Origin: Haloarcula amylovorans
GTDB taxonomy: Archaea > Halobacteriota > Halobacteria > Halobacteriales > Haloarculaceae
Direction of reading: 5' to 3'
NCBI RefSeq assembly: GCF_004681185.1
Contig: NZ_SRIF01000008.1
Coordinates: 103,600 to 167,599, forward strand
Length of the DNA stretch: 64,000 nucleotides
Part shown: positions 58,398-64,000 of the stretch, one piece after another
How positions within the stretch are numbered: the stretch's first letter is position 1
How the letters are laid out: each line of letters starts with the position of its first letter
Translations under genes and position numbers: made by a program
The notes under the pieces: generated by a model
What the model was told of the DNA's origin: nothing
Databases searched by the model: none
Seen by the model: only the letters and a program-made list of their open reading frames with translations

Positions 58398-60161
58398 TTA
58401 GTCGTCCGACGGGAGCGGGTTCCCCTCGCCGTCCGTCGGGGCGGGCGAGGACTGCATGTCGTCGTCCTCGGTGTAGGGGTACCACGTCATCTTCGTGTTG
58501 TGCATGTACGGGTCCTCGTAGTCGGTCTCCTCGGGTTCGACCAGTTCGGCGAGGGTGTCCTCGTCGCGCGCTTCGACGAAGTCACGGAACGCCTCGCCGT
58601 CCTCGCGCAGGTCTTTGAAATTCTCGACGAGGTTCCGAATCGCGCCGGGCACCTCGTCGGCGGGGACGCGCATCTCCACCCAGTCGGCAAAGCGTGGGTC
58701 CTCGCCAAGGCCGCCGCCCAGCCCGATGTCCAGCGCCTCGACCGGTTCGCCGTCCTTGCGCGTCTTCATCCCGCGCAGGGAAACGTCGGCGATCTGGGGT
58801 TGGGCGCAGGAGGCCGTACAGCCCGAGAGGTGGATGTGGAAGTCCTCGTGGTCGGCGGGAAGGGAGACGTTCTCCTTGAGCCAGCGGGCGTAGCGGACCT
58901 GCCGGTTCTTCGTCTCGACGATGGAGAGCGAACAGTACTCCGTGCCCGTACAGGCGATGGAGCCGCGCATGAACGGCGACGGCTCGGGCGAGTAATCGTC
59001 GAGCAGCGCCTCGCTCTTGAGGTCCTCTAGGTTCTCCTCGGGCACGTCCATGACGATGATGTTCTGCCGTTGGGTCAGTCGGACCTCGCCGGAGCCGTAC
59101 TTCTCGGCCAGTTCGGCCAGTTCGAGCGTGTCGTCTGCGCCCATCCGGCCGACCAGCACGTTCAGGCCGACGTAGTAGTTGCCGTCCTTTTGCTCGTAGA
59201 TGCCGACGTGGTCATCGTGACCCTCGTTGCGACCGGAGTTGTAGGTGTACTGGTCGCGCATGTCCTCGCCCGCCGTCTCCAGTTCGAAGTCGACGAACTC
59301 GTCTTGGAGGACCTGGCGCATCTTCTCGGGGCCCCACTCGTCGACGAGGAACTTGATACGGGCGTTGAAGCGGTCCTCGCGGTCGCCGTATTCGCGGAAG
59401 AGCGCGGACATCCCGTGACCGATGTCGGCCGCCTTCTCCGGGGGCACCCACACGTCGATGTCGCGGGCGAGACGCGCTTCCTTCCGAGAGAGTCCGCCGC
59501 CGACGCGGATGTTGAATCCGAGTTCTCCGTCCTTCTCGGCGGGTTCGTACGCGAGGTCGTTGATGTCGCCCTGTCCACAGCCCTCGTCACAGCCAGTCAC
59601 GGCAACCTTCCACTTGCGCGGGAGGTTGGCGTAATCATCGTTGCCCTTGAACGTCTCGTGGAGTTCTTCGGCGACCGGCCACGCGTCGATGTGTTCGTGT
59701 TTGTCCTTGCCGGCGACGGGACACCCGACGATGTTTCGCCAGGAGTCACCACAGGCCTGCTGGGTCGAGAGACCGACGGACTCCAGTTTCTCGAATATCT
59801 CAGGGATGTCCTCCAGCTTTATCCAGTGTAGCTGGACGGACTGGCGGGTCGTCCAGTCACAGTAGGCGTCGCCGAACTCGGGGTTCGAGGCGGGACCAGT
59901 CGCGTACTCCTTTGCCACCTCGCCGATGACTTCGAGCTGGCCCGGCTCGATGACGCCGTTCGGTGTCCCGATGCGCATCATGAAATACGACTCCTGACCG
60001 GAGCGCTGGTGGTACAGTCCCCACCACTTGAAGCGCTCGAACCACGCGTCGTGTTCGTCCTCGGGGATGGCCTCCCAGCCCTCCTCTGCGAACTCCAGGA
60101 GGTGCTCCCGAATCTCGTTACCGTACAGCTCGTCCTTCCAAGACTCTACTTTGCTCGGCAT
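58398..60161 (-). CDS. nasD: siroheme- and Fe-S-containing nitrite/sulfite reductase (ferredoxin type)
   Basis: A 587-aa assimilatory reductase of the nitrite/sulfite reductase family, which reduces nitrite (or sulfite) with six electrons from ferredoxin. Both ferrodoxin-like halves are present. The 4Fe-4S/siroheme ligands are CTGTEYC (C-x5-C) and CTASC (C-x3-C). The first half retains the CGDSWRNIVGCPVAG region. A long N-terminal acidic extension and acidic tail fit halophily. Nitrite is favoured by haloarchaeal precedent (NasD), but sulfite cannot be excluded. No nitrate reductase or transporter gene is adjacent. A TATA element lies at 60193-60200. Confidence 0.9.
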   Translation of the reverse strand: MPSKVESWKDELYGNEIREHLLEFAEEGWEAIPEDEHDAWFERFKWWGLYHQRSGQESYFMMRIGTPNGVIEPGQLEVIGEVAKEYATGPASNPEFGDAYCDWTTRQSVQLHWIKLEDIPEIFEKLESVGLSTQQACGDSWRNIVGCPVAGKDKHEHIDAWPVAEELHETFKGNDDYANLPRKWKVAVTGCDEGCGQGDINDLAYEPAEKDGELGFNIRVGGGLSRKEARLARDIDVWVPPEKAADIGHGMSALFREYGDREDRFNARIKFLVDEWGPEKMRQVLQDEFVDFELETAGEDMRDQYTYNSGRNEGHDDHVGIYEQKDGNYYVGLNVLVGRMGADDTLELAELAEKYGSGEVRLTQRQNIIVMDVPEENLEDLKSEALLDDYSPEPSPFMRGSIACTGTEYCSLSIVETKNRQVRYARWLKENVSLPADHEDFHIHLSGCTASCAQPQIADVSLRGMKTRKDGEPVEALDIGLGGGLGEDPRFADWVEMRVPADEVPGAIRNLVENFKDLREDGEAFRDFVEARDEDTLAELVEPEETDYEDPYMHNTKMTWYPYTEDDDMQSSPAPTDGEGNPLPSDD

Positions 60162-60192
60162 AGTTAGTGTGTTCGCCCACTAGTCATCCACC

Positions 60193-60200
60193 CTTATACG
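60193..60200 (-). promoter_or_regulatory. TATA-like box for the nitrite reductase gene
   Basis: CGTATAAG (minus strand) lies about 36 bp before the ATG at 60161, leaving a leader of about 8-10 bases. It gives this gene a promoter separate from the 112-aa gene upstream. Confidence 0.5.
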
Positions 60201-60256
60201 ACACGCTTTGCCGTCAACCGTCTCCCCCACTCGCTGAAACAGGATAATATTGCCAC

Positions 60257-60595
60257 CTATTCGGGCCGGGCGAGTCGGGTGCGCTTTTCGGGAATGTGGA
60301 CGCTCTCGTGAACGACGCCGTAGAATTCGCCCGAATCGGGGTCTACGACGCGACCAACCGTCAACCAGTCTGTGACACCGCTCGCGCCACACGCGATACA
60401 CTGCCCGGCGACACGTGCTTCGATATCCGGGTGGTCGACACCGACCTCGACGAATCCTTCGGCAAGGAAATCGGTCACTTCACAGTCACAGAACTCGCTT
60501 CGCGCCAGAAGCCACAGATCCGAGACGTTCACTTCCCGGGAGTCGTTGACGGAGATCCACGCCCCGTCGTCGAGCTGGTGAACGTCGGTCGTCAT
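60257..60595 (-). CDS. hypothetical haloarchaeal protein with cysteine pairs
   Basis: A 112-aa acidic protein beginning MTTDVHQLDDGAWISVNDS. Cysteines at residues 36 and 38 (FCDCEV) and a CxxC at about 67-70 (QCIACG) suggest one zinc site. The C-terminal GRVVDPDSGEFYGVVHESVH is beta-rich. I do not recognise the family. It is 95 bp upstream of the nitrite reductase gene on the same strand but that gene has its own promoter, so co-function is unclear. The 265-bp region upstream (60596-60860) shows no other gene I can support. Confidence 0.72.
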   Translation of the reverse strand: MTTDVHQLDDGAWISVNDSREVNVSDLWLLARSEFCDCEVTDFLAEGFVEVGVDHPDIEARVAGQCIACGASGVTDWLTVGRVVDPDSGEFYGVVHESVHIPEKRTRLARPE

Positions 60596-60860
60596 TACAT
60601 CTCATTAGATCCCGGAGCTACCTGAGGGCGTCGGCGCTCGCAAGTTTCGCCGGAGAGTCCACAATTCGACCGCCTGCGTGCGGTCCGTGTGCTATGGTAA
60701 CAATACAGTATCGAACAGAGTCGTCGTCCGAGATACTGCCAAGTATCTCCGGTAAGCCGCAGTGCGGGTAGAGATTACAGGAGAGTGCGGCCTTATGATA
60801 GTGGGCCTATTACAGAGGGATAGCGACACGCGGCACTCTATCGCCGCGCCAATAGAAACG

Positions 60861-61013
60861 ATGACGAACGCACATCAGACCCACGACGAGACCGACGCCG
60901 AAGCAGACGAACCAACCACTGACCACCTCGATGACGTCGAGGACGGATGTGGCTGCACCGAGATCTGGGAACACATGAGCGAAACGCGAGAAACCGCTGC
61001 TGACGACGACTGA
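60861..61013 (+). CDS. 50-aa haloarchaeal protein with CGC motif
   Basis: A 50-aa acidic microprotein starting MTNAHQTHDETDAEADEPTT and ending MSETRETAADDD. The central DLDDVEDGCGCTEIWEHMSE-like core (residues about 20-41) contains CGC, probably a metal or redox site. Its sequence looks like short conserved haloarchaeal proteins I have seen, but I cannot name the family. The longer frame upstream to 60762 lacks the codon bias of the core and is not included. Confidence 0.6.
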   Translation: MTNAHQTHDETDAEADEPTTDHLDDVEDGCGCTEIWEHMSETRETAADDD

Positions 61014-61103
61014 AACGGACTATTTAGCTGTTTCCGGCATTCCCAGACCCGAGAGCGAAATACCGATCGGAACTGCGATAGCCCGTATGAGACCCTCAGA
61101 CGG

Positions 61104-61112
61104 GATACTTTT
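61104..61112 (+). promoter_or_regulatory. TATA-like box for the ParB-like HTH gene
   Basis: GATACTTTT is centred about 31 bp before the ATG at 61139, consistent with a leaderless mRNA. Confidence 0.5.
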
Positions 61113-61138
61113 GTGGACTGAACGCTAACGACGAGTCG

Positions 61139-61804
61139 ATGCCAGAGGACGCGCCACCGGCCGACCGCGAATCACCGGTGGGAAAACCCGTCATTCGCGG
61201 CGATCCCGAACTCACCGGCCAGCGAGCCGACGAGGCCGTCGAATTCGACCCCGAGGATCCGGAGAGTCTCGAACTCGCCGCACGGACGGTTCGACGCTTC
61301 TCCGAGAACACCGCTGGTGCCGACGACAACGTCTACATGCTGCGAGGGGCCGCGGCGTGTGCGGCGCTCGTCCGCGGTGAAGGCTCCTACAAAGCCGCCG
61401 CGAAACGGGCCGGCGGCGACGCGACGGTCTCGTTCATCCGCAAGTGGTCCCGCGTCCACGACCTCCCTCGCTCGGTGCGTATCCACGTCGCCAAGGGGGA
61501 GATTGCGCCGACCGCAGCCAAACACATCGCCCGCGTCGCCGGTGAGGCCCGCCTCTTGCTGGCGTGGGCCGCACTGGACCACGACCTGACTGTGCGCCAG
61601 ATTCGCTCGGTCGCAAGCAGCGTCAACGACGGTGCCTCCATCGAGGACGCACTCGCCGCCGAAGGCTACCGCCTCGGCGAACTCTCAATCACTGTCGACA
61701 GAGACGCCTACTGTAAACTCCGCCAGCGTGCCGCCGTCGACGCCACCGACCCGAGCACCGTCGTCACCGAGGCGTTAGAGTCGGCACTCGACGACGTATC
61801 GTAA
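61139..61804 (+). CDS. haloarchaeal protein with ParB-like helix-turn-helix (probable DUF7119)
   Basis: A 221-aa protein. Residues about 55-130 resemble a ParB/KorB-type HTH: SYKAAAKRAGGDATVSFIRK, then LPRSVRIHVAKGEIAPTAAKHIARV, where a GEI-H pattern follows the recognition region as in ParB. No CTPase box (GxxR/ParB N-terminal domain) is visible, so it is not a complete ParB. I associate it with a haloarchaea-only family (DUF7119, from memory). The C-terminal third is a short alpha/beta domain ending in helices. It is single, 34 bp upstream of tRNA-Lys. Confidence 0.78.
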   Translation: MPEDAPPADRESPVGKPVIRGDPELTGQRADEAVEFDPEDPESLELAARTVRRFSENTAGADDNVYMLRGAAACAALVRGEGSYKAAAKRAGGDATVSFIRKWSRVHDLPRSVRIHVAKGEIAPTAAKHIARVAGEARLLLAWAALDHDLTVRQIRSVASSVNDGASIEDALAAEGYRLGELSITVDRDAYCKLRQRAAVDATDPSTVVTEALESALDDVS

Positions 61805-61838
61805 GGTCTTAACCCTCACTCCCCCCAGCGAATAGCGA

Positions 61839-61912
61839 GGGCCGGTAGCTCAGTCAGGCAGAGCGTCTGGCTTTTAACCAGATGGTCGGGGGTTCAACTC
61901 CCTCCCGGCCCG
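61839..61912 (+). tRNA. tRNA-Lys (TTT)
   Basis: Acceptor GGGCCGG (61839-61845) pairs with CCGGCCC (61905-61911), discriminator G. The D arm is TAGCTCAGTCAGGCAGAGC, and the anticodon stem TCTGG/CCAGA encloses CTTTTAA, giving anticodon TTT (Lys). The T arm is TCGGGGGTTCAACTCCCTC. No intron, no encoded CCA. A broken copy of its 3' half follows at 62002-62079. Confidence 0.95.
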
Positions 61913-62001
61913 TTGCCCTTCGAACGACAGTGAGCAGTGGCAACAACAGGAGGGTGTGAACCCTGAGAGTCGCACGCAACGCAGTGAGCACGTCTCGCTC
62001 C

Positions 62002-62079
62002 GGTTCAACTTCCGAAAGACGCTGTCAGCGTCTTTCGACCTTCGCGACACGACGTGCTCGCTCAGTCCCTCCCGGCCCG
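62002..62079 (+). pseudogene. broken copy of the tRNA-Lys 3' half
   Basis: GGTTCAACT at 62002-62010 matches the T arm of tRNA-Lys, and TCCCTCCCGGCCCG at 62066-62079 repeats exactly the last 14 bases of tRNA-Lys (61899-61912). In the tRNA these blocks are adjacent; here about 55 bp separates them, including the perfect hairpin at 62013-62037. This looks like a partial tRNA duplication interrupted by an insertion, or an att-like remnant. It is not functional as a tRNA. Confidence 0.6.
62013..62037. repeat. 12-bp perfect hairpin with 1-base loop
   Basis: CGAAAGACGCTG-T-CAGCGTCTTTCG is a perfect palindrome lying within the broken tRNA-Lys copy. It could be a remnant of an inserted palindromic element, or a terminator for tRNA-Lys transcripts. 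Confidence 0.6.
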
Positions 62080-62160
62080 CTTCTATAACGAACGGACGTG
62101 AGGAGCGAAGCGGCTATCGAGACCGGTTGATTTACCACGTTCACTGTCGAGTGGCCGTGT

Positions 62161-62376
62161 ATGACCACATTCACTAACGGACTCGCCGACCCACTCAAAC
62201 CGATTGGTCTCACCGCCGGCGCGTTTCTCGTCCTCGCAGCGCTCGGAACGATCGTCGGCGCGCCGTGGGCGACCCACGCCAGCATGGCAAGTGCGATACT
62301 ACAGGTCGGCGGCGCAGTCCTAATGATCGTCGTCGGCGCGCTACTCGCCTATCTGAGCGTCTCGGATAGCAAGTAA
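62161..62376 (+). CDS. small membrane protein (two TM)
   Basis: A 71-aa protein starting MTTFTNGLADPLKPIGLTAG, with two hydrophobic helices (residues about 16-32 and 44-66). Short proteins of this pattern recur in haloarchaea; I do not assign a family. It is separated from the broken tRNA-Lys copy by about 80 bp and is convergent with the glycoprotein-like gene at 62399. Confidence 0.7.
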   Translation: MTTFTNGLADPLKPIGLTAGAFLVLAALGTIVGAPWATHASMASAILQVGGAVLMIVVGALLAYLSVSDSK

Positions 62377-62398
62377 CTGAAAAAAGCGTTCGTTCTTC

Positions 62399-63265
62399 TC
62401 AGCCGCGGGTCGGGAGGTACGCCATTCCCAACATGAGGACGGCCGCGATACCGCTCAGGATCGAGACGCCCCAGAGCCCGTTCGTGCGCTCGTGGAAATA
62501 ATCCTGATTGGCACGCTGATCCTGATAGGTCGCGTACTGATCGATACTGGCGAGTTGGACCGTGCGGTGGTCCGGGAAGTGCGCGAAGTACTGCTGACCC
62601 TGCAGTGTGACGTTGCCACCCTCGCTGAGCTCGACCGTCCGGTTTCGCGGAGCAAACCACTCTACCGTCGCGCTCTGGGCGGAAACGTTAGTGAGCGTCG
62701 TTTCCTGAAGTCCACTCTCGCTCTGGTACGGGACGGTTTGGGAGACCTGGTACGTCCGCGTCTCGGGCTCAGGTAGCCATTCGCTGGCCGGACGGAGCGT
62801 GTTGTTCTCCCGATAGACCACGTAGTCGGTCCCGTTCTGAGTCACGAGCGAGTTCTCTACAGCGGAGTCGTTCTGGAGCAGTGCTGAAACGTTGAGCTGC
62901 TCGCGGAGCGTTACCGAGTTAGACGAATTGCTGGTCGTGACGTTGTACGTCGTGTTGTCTAGCGTCGTCGTCGACCCGTTCTCTAACGTCCCCGTGTATC
63001 GAGACGACTGATTAGTCCACGACAGTTCAGCGGCCATCGACCCACCACCACCGCCACCGTGACCGCCGCCACCACCACTCGACATGTGGACGTTCGCTAC
63101 GGTGTAGGTGGTTCCGTCGATCGTGAACGTACTCTCGTTGGACAAGTCGTTCGCTTCGAGAGACACCTCCGGCTGCTGACTCTGCGCGACGCCAATGTAC
63201 GCGTACGCTGCGACACTGATGACGAGGAAGAACGCGAAGTATGCCGCCGCGGCTCGTCGTTGCAT
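62399..63265 (-). CDS. hypothetical membrane-anchored surface protein
   Basis: A 288-aa protein anchored at both ends: TM helices at about residues 7-25 and 262-283. The extracytoplasmic middle has many N-x-S/T sequons (for example NQSS, NGST, NTTY and NNTL), as in haloarchaeal glycoproteins. A glycine/histidine-rich stretch (about residues 64-75, GGGGGHGGGGGG) precedes the first beta-rich segment. The pattern resembles haloarchaeal surface proteins, but I do not recognise the family. It is convergent with the 71-aa gene. Confidence 0.75.
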   Translation of the reverse strand: MQRRAAAAYFAFFLVISVAAYAYIGVAQSQQPEVSLEANDLSNESTFTIDGTTYTVANVHMSSGGGGGHGGGGGGSMAAELSWTNQSSRYTGTLENGSTTTLDNTTYNVTTSNSSNSVTLREQLNVSALLQNDSAVENSLVTQNGTDYVVYRENNTLRPASEWLPEPETRTYQVSQTVPYQSESGLQETTLTNVSAQSATVEWFAPRNRTVELSEGGNVTLQGQQYFAHFPDHRTVQLASIDQYATYQDQRANQDYFHERTNGLWGVSILSGIAAVLMLGMAYLPTRG

Positions 63266-63448
63266 ATCCTGACGGTCAGTCGGCGCGCGGTTTAATGATT
63301 ACTTTTCGACCGCACAGTCAGTCTGCACTGTTCTGGTGAGAGTATCTCGAAGAATCACCGATAGCTTGCGTATACCGACGGCGAACTGGCAGGCGTCGAT
63401 TCCGCGGCGGCGTGGCCGCCGCTATGTCCGACTCGTCTGCCGAAGAAA

Positions 63449-63524
63449 AGCCAAGGGCCGGATTTGAACCGGCGATGGGCGGCTCTGCAGGCCGCTGCGT
63501 TAGGCCGGACTCTGCCACCTTGGC
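63449..63524 (-). tRNA. tRNA-Cys (GCA)
   Basis: Read on the minus strand: acceptor GCCAAGG pairs with CCTTGGC, discriminator T (63449). The anticodon stem GCGGC/GCCGC encloses CTGCAGA, giving anticodon GCA (Cys). The T arm is GCCGGTTCAAATCCGGC. In haloarchaeal rRNA operons tRNA-Cys commonly lies just downstream of 5S rRNA; here the 5S 3' end is about 425 bp upstream on the same strand. Confidence 0.93.
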
Positions 63525-63570
63525 GCAGTTATTCGTACTCAACTCGGTCGCTTAAGGGTAGCGGATTCGA

Positions 63571-63828
63571 CTAGCCCTCACCTTCCGACTGTCCGGGTTC
63601 CCCGACGCCTTCGATCGGAATTACATTGAAGATAGAGGTCTGTGCGTCTTCGGCCGATTCGAACGTCGAGCTCTCGGTCCGTGACAACACATCGACCAAT
63701 GGTTCCGACCCGTCGGCGTACAGAAGTTCCACATCGTCGAAGCGCGACCGCGCCGTCTCGACTTCGAGTGAATACTCCACGTCCGTCAACAGATCGGTGA
63801 GTTCGTTCAGTTTGACTTCACGAGTCAT
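63571..63828 (-). CDS. conserved haloarchaeal protein (probable DUF5789)
   Basis: An 85-aa acidic protein starting MTREVKLNELTDLLTDVEYS and containing FDDVELLYADGSEPLVDVLSR, as in the haloarchaeal family DUF5789 (from memory). No catalytic motif is visible. A TATA box (TATTTATA, minus strand, 63869-63876) lies about 43 bp before the ATG, so the gene has its own promoter between the 5S rRNA and tRNA-Cys genes. That location inside the usual rRNA operon tail is noteworthy. Confidence 0.8.
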   Translation of the reverse strand: MTREVKLNELTDLLTDVEYSLEVETARSRFDDVELLYADGSEPLVDVLSRTESSTFESAEDAQTSIFNVIPIEGVGEPGQSEGEG

Positions 63829-63868
63829 ACGGGTACCTTCCGCGACGATCGCATAGTTACTCGCGGCC

Positions 63869-63876
63869 TATAAATA
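63869..63876 (-). promoter_or_regulatory. TATA box between 5S rRNA and the DUF5789-type gene
   Basis: TATTTATA on the minus strand is a strong TATA match about 43 bp before the ATG at 63828. The same bases read TATAAATA on the plus strand, so the direction is assigned from gene position. Confidence 0.55.
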
Positions 63877-63881
63877 CAGGA

Positions 63882-63920
63882 AGCCCACGCGGAGAGGACA
63901 GATGTCTCTCCGCGTGGGCT
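63882..63920. terminator. 15-bp perfect hairpin downstream of 5S rRNA
   Basis: AGCCCACGCGGAGAG (63882-63896) is perfectly complementary to CTCTCCGCGTGGGCT (63906-63920), with a 9-base loop. It lies 29 bp beyond the 5S 3' end on the minus strand. It could be a terminator or a processing stem of the rRNA transcript. Confidence 0.5.
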
Positions 63921-63948
63921 CGATGAGTGATAAGGAATGGAAATGAAT

Positions 63949-64000
63949 GGTGGCGGCGAACCAAATTTCCCAGAGGCTCGCGCACTCCAGTACTCGCTGG
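63949..64000 (-). rRNA. rrf: 5S ribosomal RNA, 3' part (partial)
   Basis: Read on the minus strand, the last 52 bases are a typical haloarchaeal 5S 3' end: GAGTACTGGAGTGCGCGAGC, then CTCTGGGAAA and GGTTCGCCGCCACC. This agrees with Haloarcula-type 5S RNA as I recall it. The 5' part and the 23S/16S genes lie beyond the right edge. It is the basis for reading this end of the window as the tail of an rRNA operon. Confidence 0.88.

Noticed and set aside
1..64000. CRISPR arrays, transposases, integrases and phage structural genes
   Set aside because: No spaced direct-repeat array and no protein with the corresponding motifs was found on either strand.

Overview
The window reads as chromosomal DNA of a haloarchaeon. 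GC is high, the proteins are strongly acidic, most genes have a TATA-like element about 25-33 bp before the start codon (leaderless transcripts), and many products belong to haloarchaea-only families. Archaeal information-processing genes are present: a thermosome subunit, aIF1A, RIO1 kinase, a KH-domain RNA-binding protein, Trm1 and a Rad3/XPD-type helicase. The 5S rRNA 3' end at the right edge resembles Haloarcula 5S as I recall it, so a member of the Haloarcula group is my best guess; this is inference from memory.

Left third (1-23 kb): a site-2 protease with CBS domains, a membrane methyltransferase, a Bat-type HTH regulator, an arylsulfotransferase-like protein, a ZIP metal transporter and a CPCC protein come first. 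NAD salvage genes (nicotinate phosphoribosyltransferase and a nicotinamidase-like hydrolase) flank two tandem Hvo_1808-type surface lipoproteins. Then come an M23-type peptidase-like protein, a lipoate ligase-like protein, dihydroorotase, three universal stress proteins with a GNAT enzyme, a DHH phosphoesterase and several haloarchaeal hypotheticals.

Middle (23-42 kb): the thermosome subunit and an AAA+ ATPase precede the aIF1A-RIO1-KH translation/ribosome cluster. These are followed by an SCP2-like protein, two PAS histidine kinases, a DUF460 RNase H-like protein, an enoyl-CoA hydratase and tRNA-Thr. Beside tRNA-Thr sits a tRNA-like 3' relic and an orphan winged-helix plus PD-(D/E)XK nuclease-like gene, the most accessory-looking spot in the window. 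A two-domain ferritin-like lipoprotein, the helicase diverging from a cold-shock protein, and small membrane proteins complete this part.

Right third (42-64 kb): a YkgJ-type cysteine-cluster protein, an NAD-binding epimerase-like protein, a haloarchaeal protein with a nuclease-like C-terminus, TetR plus MATE, and divergent lrp/glnA. Then a PAP2-BrkB-MATE membrane cluster, Trm1, a 7TM histidine kinase, a siroheme nitrite reductase, a ParB-like HTH protein, and tRNA-Lys with a broken downstream copy of its 3' end. The window ends with tRNA-Cys and the 3' end of 5S rRNA on the minus strand, the end of an rRNA operon lying mostly outside the window.

Most of the window is core chromosome. No CRISPR array, transposase, integrase or phage module is visible. 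The less ordinary signals are the nuclease-like gene at tRNA-Thr, the split tRNA-Lys copy, a family of three-base-loop palindromes in three intergenic regions, an 80-bp inverted-repeat element, and several genes missed by length-filtered gene calling.
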